DNA of 64,000 nt, from assembly GCA_016165875.1 (NCBI GenBank), contig JABBOT010000004.1, forward strand, positions 7,991,642 through 8,055,641. The letters are read 5' to 3'. The notes beneath the pieces are model-generated. The model did not search any database. It saw nothing but the letters and a program-made list of their open reading frames with translations, and was not told where the DNA came from. The position numbers were made by a program, and so were the translations under genes. This DNA comes from Acanthopleura granulata (lineage: Eukaryota; Mollusca; Polyplacophora; Chitonida; Chitonidae). Below, piece after piece: positions 48,876 through 59,800 of this stretch. Within the stretch, counting starts at the first letter, position 1, and each line of letters begins with the position of its first letter.

Positions 48876-48881
48876 AATAAA
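48876..48881 (+). terminator. Candidate TBPL1 poly(A) signal AATAAA
   Basis: In TTGATTGAAATAAATTTGC, about 1.46 kb after the TBPL1 stop. I saw no earlier clear AATAAA in the 3' flank. Unproven. Confidence 0.35.
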
Positions 48882-49086
48882 TTTGCATTTTGACAGCAAA
48901 TCAGGCTTTGTTCAAAGTACTGGTACCTTTAAGTCCTGCACTTTCAGATCCTGTTCATATGAGTGACCCTTGACAGTCTTACGATCTTGTGTTCAGCAAG
49001 TCATAATGGCAGAAGAAAGAAGCTTTAGAAACCGCTGGTTTTAAAATGATACAACTCCTGCCACTTTACAGTCAATACTAGGGAGC

Positions 49087-49400
49087 GGGTTGTGGCCGAG
49101 TGGTTAGATGTGCCTCACTTTGTATCACTAGGAAACGGGGCAAAGGTCTAATTCCATCTTGGGCCAGGAGATTTCTGCCTTCCCTCACTGCTTATGAGGC
49201 TCTTATGACCATTTGCACAGACAAACATTTGTCTCCCACAGGTATGATGAGCACATTTGTGAGTCACACATGGGGAAACTTCATTAGTAATTTGCCAAGT
49301 TTACAATGGGCACTCCATTTTCCTTCTCCCATAAAAGTGACTGCTATTGTGTAAGTGATGAATTCTTGCGTATGGTGCCGAAACAACAATCAAGTAACTA
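49087..49400 (+). mobile_element. tRNA-like SINE with Ser/Leu-type head
   Basis: GGTTGTGGCCGAGTGGTTAG is a close A-box match to class II tRNAs; GGCAAAGGTCTAATTCCAT follows as a degenerate B box. A tail-like AACAACAATCAAGTAAC ends it. The short plus-strand frame inside is not a gene. Confidence 0.6.
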
Positions 49401-49423
49401 AAAACTATCTCAGTTCAGAATGG

Positions 49424-49642
49424 GTTGTCGCAGGGTGTTAGCTCTCTGGCTCTCTACGACTATCATGTCCTTTACCAATACAGTTGTGAAGTCGTGTAGA
49501 AACCCAACTCTCACACAGTGATGTTTGCCTTTCACCTTAATAGGTGAAAGTTGGCTTACTGAGGGCTCTTCAGTTTCCTCCAGCCATAAACCTGACTGCA
49601 ATCATAAGTAAGCAAGGCATTAAATACTGATCGAATAAATAA
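49424..49642 (+). mobile_element. Related SINE, 3' part
   Basis: The body contains TTTCCTCCAGCCATAAACC and the tail ACTGATCGAATAAATAAAAT, resembling the adjacent element. The head is degenerate. Confidence 0.5.
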
Positions 49643-50269
49643 AATACTATTTGTAGGATCCTACAAGATGTCGATATAAGCTCATCATTAGGTCTCAGGG
49701 TCATGATAAAATTGAAACAGTATCCTGCTCAATACTTGTGACTCAGCTGAAGAATTTTTACCTTAATACCAACAACTGTCTTGCACCTTCATGACAAAAG
49801 ACGAAAACTGGCATTTAAGTTCAAATCTAAGCTCAGGAATAACACCACAAGTTGAGACCCAGGTCTAAGAGAGCTCACCCATGAGCTTAGCTGGCAAAGG
49901 TACTCAATTTTCCACTCTGCATGGTTTTATTCCCTAAGGTCAACTCTTTGACCATACATAGTCTGGACTTCGATATTTATTATTACCTGTGAATAAGACA
50001 TGATTAACGGTATCCCTTTAAGAACTTGTAAAGAAACCAGAGTCTCTGATGAGATTGCTCTGGTCTGACTCCACTGGTTGATACAAAATTATCCGTGAGT
50101 TGATTTCAAAGTTATGTATGTTGGTGTTTATATAATTACATGTATATTTATACATAGTTTCACTGATATTGAACACAAACTGTAAGAAGACAGACTAACT
50201 AATGGCATTCAACTGAAAGTGAGAATTGATTCTGAGTCATTTCGTGTCATTTCAGACAGCTGTTGTAGT

Positions 50270-51400
50270 GACACCCTTGGAAAATTCTGAAAATATTCCC
50301 AAAAATACCTTAGCATATATGAGGAAGGTCTGCCAAGTTATGGCCATAAATTCCAAGTGGTTTTTGAGATATGGCCCTCTAGAAACACCCATTGTTCATT
50401 TTGGACAGTGACGAAAAGGTTGTTCTGGAAGCATTGTTAGACGGCTGTAATTTCCATTGAACGCGACAAGAGGTCTGAAAATCCACCTGAAGAAGTTTTC
50501 CCATCTAGGCTTTCAGAACATTTCCTCAAAGAAGTGATATCTTCAATACTTTTGGAGATACTAACCACTAAATATCACACTTTGACAATGTTTTGTTGAA
50601 TTTTGGTTTTTTAGTAAGCTGTCCTAGCTCATGTGTAATATGTGAGGTATTTTTTTACCCGATTTAATTTAGGTACATGATCACTTGCACAAGAAGGCTT
50701 GACCACTTTATGGCTTTATTTTGGATGTACTTGGTGTCTAAATTATACTCCAAAGTGAACGACCCTATATTTTAACCCTGTTTTATCTGAATGGTCCACC
50801 AGTTGTTTTCAACTCCTCCTTTTGAACTTAAATTTTTGAAAAAGCCAACCATTTGTCTTACGTTTTATGATCATTTATGTACACTATACATGTATATAGT
50901 TAATGTACATGTATATATCATGGTGTCCCGTTTTTGCCATTAAAATAGCACTTGTATCAACCCCAAAACCTGATGCATCTGAAACTCAACATCAATGCAC
51001 CTTAATAATATTAATCAGGTAAAAATTATCTTATATCTATTACACATGAGCTACGACAGCTTGTTAACAAGCCAAACTGCAACAAAACCATTAATCAAAG
51101 TGTGATATTTAGTGGTTTGTATTGAAGATATCACTTTTCTGAGAAAATATTCTCAAAGCCTAAGTAGGAAAACCCTGTAGGTGTATATTCAGACCTCTAG
51201 CCCCATCAATAGGAAATTACAGCCATTCAAAAATGCTTCAAGAATAAGTAAGCTTATCGCAACTGTCAGAAATGAACATGACCAAGTGTTTCCAAAGGGC
51301 CATATCTCAAAATCCACAATCCTCATAAGGTATTCTCAGGAATTTTCTTTGGCTGATTTGACATGGAATGACTCTTCCATCAATACTTCTTACTTGTACC
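50270..51400. repeat. Long diverged inverted repeat, arms about 400 bp or more
   Basis: Left-arm blocks GAGATATGGCCCT (50366-50378), GGCTGTAATTTCC, AGAGGTCTGAA, AAGTGATATCTTCAATAC, CTAAATATCACACTTTGA and TAGCTCATGTGTAATA are matched by reverse complements in opposite order in the right arm, e.g. AGGGCCATATCTC (51296-51308) and TATTACACATGAGCTA (from 51037). All pairs have a common centre near 50838. The arms have diverged by substitution and small indels. The open frames at 50226-50411 and 51181-51510 lie in the arms and are not called as genes. Confidence 0.75.
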
Positions 51401-51548
51401 AAGTTTACCTGAAGTCAAACAATAAAATGCAGATCACCATGGCTCACTCCTCAAAATGGGTATATGACACAGAAGACCAAGTCTATGAGAGAAGAAATTT
51501 ACTAACTTAGCAGGCTGTTACTTACACTACATTATTCAATGAGTGCAA

Positions 51549-51845
51549 CAATAAAGTCAGATGTACAAAATGATATCCAGATGATGATTACATTGAAAAG
51601 TCCTTCCAATTCAAATTTCCACAGTCCTCTATAATGGGTCATGTCTTCTTGACAATCCGTTCCACACAAAACTTAAATAATGATCAGCTTCTATGCATGT
51701 CACAATGAAGTCAGATGTAGAAAAAAACCGCATCATGGTGATAATGAAAAGTCTTTCCGATTCAGAATCTTTTATATCATATAAAGGGTCATTTCCACCC
51801 CACACCCCCAATCGGTTCCACATAAAACACTGTTCAGCTGCTGAC
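51549..51845. repeat. Two-copy tandem duplication, unit about 150 bp
   Basis: AAGTCAGATGTACAAAATGA at 51553 and AAGTCAGATGTAGAAAAAAA at 51707 begin two diverged copies, each with GAAAAGTC-TTCC-ATTCA, a GGGTCAT stretch and a CGGTTCCAC/CCGTTCCAC stretch. The minus frame at 51629-51877 lies within and is not called. Confidence 0.6.
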
Positions 51846-52085
51846 CAGTGCACGTAACAACTTACAGTTGTTAACAATGATTCCTATGACGAATTTTTAC
51901 ATTCTCCGTTCAAAATGCACTTCTTCGTGGAGCTAATGTCCTGTAAATTCTGTTTATGCTGCCCGCTCACGGTAGTTCAAATTGGCAAAATGACATTCCC
52001 TTCACACATGTTCATGTGTGAAGCCATATCCGCTGATCTTTGTATGCAAAGTAGACAGTGGACATAAATCAATACGTTATTCATC

Positions 52086-52343
52086 CTAGTCTTCTGGTCT
52101 TTCTGGGGGAGGGCCACATGGCTGTAACATTTTTTCCATCAGGTTAAATCTCACACGGGCTTTGGCTTCGTTTTCCACCAAGGCAAAATAGTTCAACATG
52201 TCGAAATGTCCTTTGTATGACGAGTAACTGTCCCTGTGTTGGTTGGTCAACCATTCCCATTTCGTGGTATCAGCATGCCCTGTACCAATATATTTGGATT
52301 GCAGATGTTCCAGTTGACTGTGGATGTTGTATCGGTCCCCCAT
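52086..52343 (-). CDS. Splicing factor 3B subunit 5 (SF3b10), intronless
   Basis: A complete 85-residue protein from a single frame. The stretches HSQLEHLQSKYIGTGHADTT, KWEWLTNQHRDSYSSY and KARVRFNLMEKMLQPCGPPP are nearly invariant from human to plants. SF3B5 is a small subunit of the SF3b complex in U2 snRNP and packs against SF3B1, helping branch-site recognition in the nucleus. Human SF3B5 is about the same length (86) and is also intronless. The start is the family's own start (M-x-D-R-Y-x-I-H). It lies antisense to and 4.5 kb from RCC1. Confidence 0.97.
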   Translation of the reverse strand: MGDRYNIHSQLEHLQSKYIGTGHADTTKWEWLTNQHRDSYSSYKGHFDMLNYFALVENEAKARVRFNLMEKMLQPCGPPPERPED

Positions 52344-52478
52344 TGCTGAAATTTGTCGCCGAGCCTGTCAGTACGACAGAAATTACGTGTTCTTACACGA
52401 AGGCGTAGAGAACAAAACACAGGAAATAAAACATCACCTCGTTCCTATAGCCCATATCAAGATCCGGTTGACACTGTT

Positions 52479-52488
52479 ACGCATGCGT
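52479..52488. promoter_or_regulatory. ACGCATGCGT palindrome upstream of SF3B5
   Basis: It lies about 140 bases upstream of the SF3B5 ATG and is close to the NRF1 half-sites GCGCATGCGC. The short distance to a housekeeping gene makes a promoter role plausible. Confidence 0.35.
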
Positions 52489-52599
52489 CGGTCTCAAGTT
52501 GCGATATCCAGCTTGTGCTGCCAGGGCGGGAAAAATGAATTTGACCAAAACTACCTGGCTGTCACTGATGCAGTATGGGATCTTAATTTATTTTAATCT

Positions 52600-55500
52600 A
52601 GGCCCTGGGGGATACATCACTGATATTGTAGAATTTCCGCTTTCATTTTACATCAAAATTATCAGACAGCTTATGGCTGCAAACAAGGCTCTAATTTATA
52701 CTCGACTATACATATACTGGCCCAGGAATTAATTATTTTGAGGTGGCCAACTATCCTAGTCCAACAGAGGGCGATCCAGGACCAGCCCCGGAAACCGTGA
52801 GCCCCACCTTTGCTTTGAGTTAAGTTGGCTCAAAGGATATGATCAAATGTTTAATCAAAGATCAGGGCCCACTGTCACAAACCTTATGGTAACATTTCTT
52901 ACAAACCACGTCGCCTTATGGCGCTATAAGCTAGATGACGCCTTTTTTCGAAAAAAGTGACTTATGAAGGGACGTACATTGTATATTAAGATTTTTGTGG
53001 GATCCGACGCAGTTATATAGACATGTACATTTCTATAAATATATGTTTTCCACAAAATATGCTAACACCTATTCTAGGCTTTCATATTGTTGCCGTAGAC
53101 AGTGGGTCTGTTTCTCTTTTACGCGTCGCAGACTGGTACCTTGCCAGTGTTAATCACGTGTCATTAGGCGAGTGACGTGCGTGATTCCGAAATCCTCTTT
53201 TAATATGATATTTAGGTACACCACTAAAGTGATTATTACAGATGATGATATCCAACTATTTGCGAAGGCGATGTTGTGAGGTCATGTTTGAATTTCGATT
53301 TTTTTTTTTTTTTTTTTTTTCAAAATTGGGCTAAAACTGTTTCCGGTAAGGGGTATATAGGACTGAGGTAAAGGCGTAACTGGTTAGTACGCAGGCGTGG
53401 CGCGAACAGAGTGGGTAGCCGGCGTGTTGCACGTGGTGGAAAAGAGTGCGGCTTAGAGTTTATTCATGCCACAGATACTTACATATTGAGGCTATACTGT
53501 GCTTTTATCCCAGTCAAAAACTGGTAGGTTGAACGTGTGTTGCCGAGCTGTGTTGTACAAATTTGTAAACTAAATGAAACGCCGGTTGCGTTGTAGTTGT
53601 GACTTTCTTACTATGGACTTATCCTGCCGTGGGTGAGCGGTGGAAGTCCACCGATTGTGTAACTGTTTTAAATTTACTTTCGCCTTAAAGCTAATGCCTT
53701 GCGACCAGTTTTAAGTGACAAACGAACCGCTGTAAATTTAGTTCGTGAAGATTAAAAGGTTTCTCTTCCCCGGTTACTGACCATCTCTAAGTTTAACGGT
53801 TTTCTTCATTGGACTTGTGCAGTTAAAGATGCCAAAGTCACTGTGAATTGGCTGGCCAAGTCTAACCAGTTTCCTCCCTGAAGGCATATGTGTGATAGAG
53901 TGTGCAGACACTCCTCAACATACAAGCCAGGCAGTAGTAAGGAGGAGGGTGATATCACGTGGTAGGGTGGTGTCAATTCATTGAAAAATGTCCCAGGTGC
54001 TACCCGCACCATTCAATATAGCCCAGGAATTCTTACAGTTACACTCCACGTGATGCAGAAACACTAGGGGAGGCTTCTCCTTGATCATATTTTTCTTACA
54101 TTGCAGCTCTGACTGACTTGGAACAAAATATCCCTCTCTTGCCTACCTGAACAGGTCACTGTACGTTAATACAGTAACCCTTGGATCAGTTGCGGCTACT
54201 CAACATACCTGCTCGTCTAAGACATTGATTCAGTCTGTAACTTGCCCCTCAAGTAGTTTGGTAATTCAAAAGCCTCACCACGTTGCTAAATTTGTAATCT
54301 TTCTTGCCTTAGACATTTTAATGTTTTTTGTTATTACTGCATTGCACAACTTCATAGCACATAATGTGACCCTGCAGAGCCAATCAAATACCGAGTTGTT
54401 CTCAGAATGTGTAATTCAACAACGTTAAATGTGCTATTTCCATATGTTATATTTTTGACATTCATTCGATCAGACATTTAAAGGGTGGCGCCTGCTTTCT
54501 TGAACGCAAATCTTTTTGGCTGATAAACCCACTTTCTGTCAGCCAGAAATATTTGTAAATATCCACATTTTGCCACACATTGTGGTGTTTCCTAAGAAGA
54601 CTTTTCCGTGAAATGCAACATAAAACTCAGACTCTAAAGCAAGCTGAAAGGTAAATAACTGTGTATAATTTTGTTTTAGTAGTGTTTAGCACATCTGTTA
54701 AAGCCATGAGTGCTATTGTCTTTGTTCGATATAATTATCCTGCTTAAATTTCATGTCAAGGTATACCTTAGCACTTGTGATGTAGAAGTTGTGCGTTTCA
54801 TACAACTGGTCCCAGATTTTTAATTTTAGAGAATCCAGCCCAAAACAGTAACGTCAGTAATAAATTACATTGCATCTGCCATTATCCTAGTGGTGACATC
54901 AGCAGAGTAGTAACAAACCAGGGCATTCTGATTTCATAATGTTGGTGAACAGAGGATTGAAAATATAACAGTGGCGTTAATGTTTCGAGCTAGACTCTCC
55001 ATACTGAAGGCAGTCTGTACCAGGTGCTTGCGGCTGTGTAGACAAAAATAACCATCGGTACGTGCATGTGAAATTTGTTGTATTTGAAGGCTGGAAGAAA
55101 ATGCTATTTAGCTCAAATGAAAAAGTATGCTTGGTCTGAGTTAACCAAACTTTCTCTGTGGATGATAAAGTACAGGATCAAGCCATAGAGGCACACAAGG
55201 TCTACTCTGGCGTCACCCATCAGGATTTCAGTAGATGCCTCATTCGCCTTCCATGACCAGTCGTCAGATTTCAATTAAATGTATCTTATTTGACCATAAT
55301 CCCATTTGCTCTCACACTGTACTGTCCACAGTGGCATAGCATCGATTCTTACTTTGATATTTTGATTTTGTTGACATTCGTTAAGCAGATATGTGTATAA
55401 CCATGAAAAACAGTGTGGTATTTGAAAGGCACAAAGCAACAGGCCATTCTGATTCCAGGGCTTCACAGTCATACCTGTTTGAGTTTCTTGCAGTCGGGAA

Positions 55501-56800
55501 CCGGGATGGTAATGTGCAACTCGCTGATGATGCTCAGACCTTCAGTCTGCACAAAGCAGCTTTCCAGACCTTTTCCTTTGTTAATGGTTGTTGGTTTAGT
55601 TGAAACCTTGTAAACAGCCTTCCCATGAGGGATTACAGAGCAAGGTCAAGATTTGGTCTGTTTTGACCTTTTTTGACAAAATGGCCACATTTGTTCTATA
55701 ACAGATTCTTGACTGTTTTCAGGACATCAGTGACTCCACACTTTTGGCTGCTATTTGGCAACTTTCAGAGACTGTCTAGTTGAAAGTAACGATGTTCTTT
55801 CGGAACTTGGAGATTGGCAGTGAATATAAAGGCTCTGTTATTTACATCTACTTGAATGGGTTGAAACAACACAAACGTGAAACATCTGCGTGATGGTCCA
55901 GTTGTCCAAAATATGAAGAAAACCTAAACATAGTGCAACAAATGTTTATCTATGCAATATAATGCTTAATTTTCACTTTCAGTGGAATGAAGTGTTTAGC
56001 TTTATAGTGATTTCTTTGCTTTTAACAAACTGGGCAGGCATTTTCTATTAACCTTATGGAAAATTTTCAGCCTATTTTCTTTTTAGGTTGGCAGGTTTGA
56101 TTCCTACCTTGGACTTGGCATTCCTTGACAGTGATAATCGTTTGACAACCTTAGTGTGGCGATTTATAAATTCTGCTCATGGAGTTCCACTTGTTTTCCA
56201 CCATTATGATGTGACAATCTAAACATCAGTTGTGGGAAAGTTTGCTGTTAAGTTTCTTTGACCATATTAGCTTTCACAGATTTTATGTGTATTTCTGAAT
56301 AGAGAAAAGAAATAGATTTTTGTCATGAGTGAAATGAAAAAAATTCACCTGGCCAAAAGGCATCATTTTCAGAAAGTGTATGCATGCTTCCTTGAAAGTA
56401 TGGTACTTAGTTTTAAGATAAAATCCATTTCATGAAAGGCAGCTGTATTAGTAAATATTCCTTCTATTTTGGAAAAAAAATTTGTTCCATTGTTTGTAAA
56501 ACTTCAAAAAATAACCAGTTTGCATTTGTCTTCAAGTCCTAGTGGGGATCCATTGTTTTTATAATTTGGACTGCAGGGTGTTATATGAAAACTGCAAGGT
56601 TAGTTCACATGGTCCAGCTGTGGTCAGGTGCCAGCCGTCAGTCTCCTGTGGCTGAAGCATGTATGTTAGCTGAGAATATTGGATTTCATTCAAGTACACT
56701 AGTCTGCTATTCACATTGCATCCCGTGTTGCTGCAATCTTGTTTATTTACTAGTAAAATGGGAAATTCTGTCTATAATCACACACGTGTGTATATTTATT
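52600..56800. other. Intergenic / RCC1 5' region
   Basis: No coding exon recognised. It includes a 22-base T run at 53299-53320 and, to its right, a GC-richer stretch (about 53370-53650, containing CACGTGGTGG) that could be the RCC1 promoter and first non-coding exon. The short plus-strand frames at 54225, 55391 and 56585 are not supported. Confidence 0.4.
53299..53320. repeat. Poly(T) run of 22 bases
   Basis: A homopolymer seen directly. If read on the minus strand it could be a poly(A) tail of a retro-inserted sequence, but no element body was recognised beside it. Confidence 0.9.
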
Positions 56801-56882
56801 TTGCAGCATTTGAGAGTTTTAGCAAAGCCGGACACACATACTGCAGTGAAGAGTTATAATTTAGGTCTAGAAGGAAAATAAA

Positions 56883-59800
56883 ATGCCCCCAAAGAACGTA
56901 AGTGTAAGGTTTTTTTTTTTCTTCGCCTTTGATAAGTTTCTAGTGTGTGTGGTGTTTAGTCCTTTGACTGGCCCATTAGATCATGCAGGTCGTAAGTAGT
57001 TACAGTATTTACATGGCACGATGTGACAAATGTTTTGTAAAGGAATAAATTTAAATAAGAAAGCTCAACTTTATTTCAAGCCATTTGTTAAAACAGATTA
57101 TTAAACTGTTATTTGACAGGCGCGAGGTGGGAAGAGAGGACGAGGGGGAGCTGCTTCTGCTGCTGCATATGAACCCAAGAGAGTAAGAGGTAAGTCATTG
57201 TATAGCTCTAAATCTCATAACCTCAAGGATGTGTTAGGCTGACGCCGTTTTCTTGATCATAAAACCTGCAATTTCAGTGGGTGATTGAAGTGTATCTCAC
57301 GATCAGGCAAACTATTAACACACCAATTGTTCAACTGAAAATTGAATTCATATCATGTTGGTTTCTTTCTCTATTACAATGCCCTGCCTGCTTTGATATT
57401 TGGATTTTGGCGATATTCATTTTTTCTATTGTGCTATGTGCAGAACCATGCAAAGTCTTATGGTACTTGTGAAGTTGGGCCTGCATACAGTGTAAAAGGC
57501 TATACTGGTTCCAGGGCTTTACAATCTACACAAATCGCGTTCATGAGGGTCAGTAACCAGGACAGTGAATCTCAAGAGAAGATTTTAATACGAAAACACC
57601 AGCCTTGTAGACAGAAATTTGTAGACAGAAACAGCATGAATCATCTAGGTTCAAGGGCTAGCCATTCTTAAATTACGTAATGCCTAACAATTTACAGAAA
57701 TTAAGATGAAAGAAAGTGTTTGATTCTATTATAAATGGTGAAGGTCCACAATGACAACATTGCTAAGCACGTTTTGGACATCCGCACCACAAATATTTGG
57801 TGACAGATGTCCTCAAATGGTACCTAATGATCAGTGTGTGATGCAAATTCAGCTCACTGAGGCTTTTTCCAAAAAAAAACATTTGCATTTCAGATAGGCA
57901 AGTGAGATCACATAAAATATTTTTTTCGATCAAAAAGTTCACTGCAGGAATGGAAAATTAAACAATATCCCGTGCTGGCTTTCTTCTGAGATGCTAATGC
58001 AAATTACAATACTTGGACCTGTCGGTAAATGAAAGAAGCCATCTTTGCTTTTATTTTAGCAGTTTCTTGCTGCACCCTTTTATCATTACTAGACTGATAT
58101 CAAGCTTCAAAGCTTGTTAATGTTTAGATGTGCTATTTTGTTTCAGTTGAGCACAGATCATTACCAAGTTGTATTGGTCTCGCGTTGACCCTTGGAGAGG
58201 GTGACATCGGTCAGTTAGGGCTAGGAGAGGAAATTTTGCAAAGAAGAAGACCAGCTAAAGTTGATTTACCTACAGATGTGGTGCAGGTCTGTCCTGGAGG
58301 CATGCATACAGTGTGCTTGACTGCAACGGGAGAGGTAAAGCTTTACTTGTCATGGCACATGGTTGCTTATTTTTTTCAGTTTGAGCAAGTCCTTTGTCTT
58401 GTACTAAGAGTCCTTCCTAAATCATTTGTTTTTTAAGTTTTTGTCGCCATAAGGTATAAGTTTGTACCATCCTGTGTTACTGCAGTCACTGGCAACACAA
58501 TCAGTACTAATTTCAATAGTAGTGGTAAAATCATTGTCTGCGGTATGCTTTGTGTTGCAAACTTGGCTCGAAGAAAATGCCTGCCATGAATGCACTGATA
58601 CCACAAGGTAAAGGTTACTCAAAGTTTAAGTACATTTTCATATGGTTAATCTTCAAACTATGTTAAATTTTCTGCTTTTAAATGATCAGAACATGTCAAA
58701 TTTTCAGAAATGACTTAGAAGAGCTGGTGGGTTGTATTTGTTTTGCCACTGTTGTTTTTGGTGTAGGTTGAAATACATTGAAAGTGATTGATTTCTATGC
58801 TAGGTGTACTCCTTTGGGTGTAACGATGAGGGAGCCTTGGGCAGAGACACTTCTATAGATGGCTCAGAGACGAGGCCGGGCAAGGTGGATGTACCTGGTC
58901 AAGTTGTCCTGTTGTCTGCTGGGGACAGTCACACAGCAGCCCTTTTAGATGATGGAAGAGTATACGCCTGGGGTAATTTTAGGGTGAGGCACAGCATTGT
59001 TACAAAACTGTAGGAAACTGCATTAGAAAAACTCTGAGTGTTCCATTTTCATTATTGAAAACAATTGCAGAACTGCCTCCCCATAGAAACAAAATGTGGT
59101 TTCACTAGATGTAAACATTGCTGTGTGGAAAAGTTTAAATTTTAACCAGAATGAGCAGCAGCCAGGGAGAAGGTTGTGGCTTTGATAGGTTACGAAAGAT
59201 TTGGAGACAGTGGCCATTTGTGTTAGTACAGTCTAAAATTCATTTGAGACCATATTTGTGTTCAGCGAATGATCAGAAACTTGTTGAATGTCTGCAGTTT
59301 ACTGTGGGCACCTTGTTTCTGCCATCCATAAACAGACCACTGTTTATCCGAGGGATAGCCAACAAAATGTGATTGTGTCAGTAAAACAAAACATAGCATT
59401 GGGAATCACATTTGTTCATTTTCATAGTTGCCCTGATAACCAGGTTGCTCTTTCCCTGACAGCTACCAGAGTTACATGTGAATTTTGTCTAAAATTCAAA
59501 TTGCTTTCTGTGTACGGTTTTAATTCCTTGTGGATACATGAATACAGTGGTGATGCCGTGACTTGTGTCATTTTTAGTACTAACAAGTAAAATTGTCTGC
59601 TGTTAAATTTTCTTTCAAAATGCTAAGACTGTACACCTGCCATGTTTGTCAGAGTTAAATGATACTTGGTTCATGTAGACTACATCAAGATACATCATTC
59701 GTAGTACTCATTTGCAGTTTCTGTTATCAGTTAGTGATCTCTCAGATTTTGGATGAAATCTTGATAAAGAAGTAATGTCGGTTATTGGCATGTTTGGTAT

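Larger units (their letters stand above)
47418..50225. other. TBPL1 3' UTR and intergenic DNA with SINE copies
   Basis: No exon recognised. The 3' UTR probably extends to the AATAAA at 48876. Beyond it lie tRNA-like SINEs (49087-49400 and 49424-49642). Confidence 0.45.
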
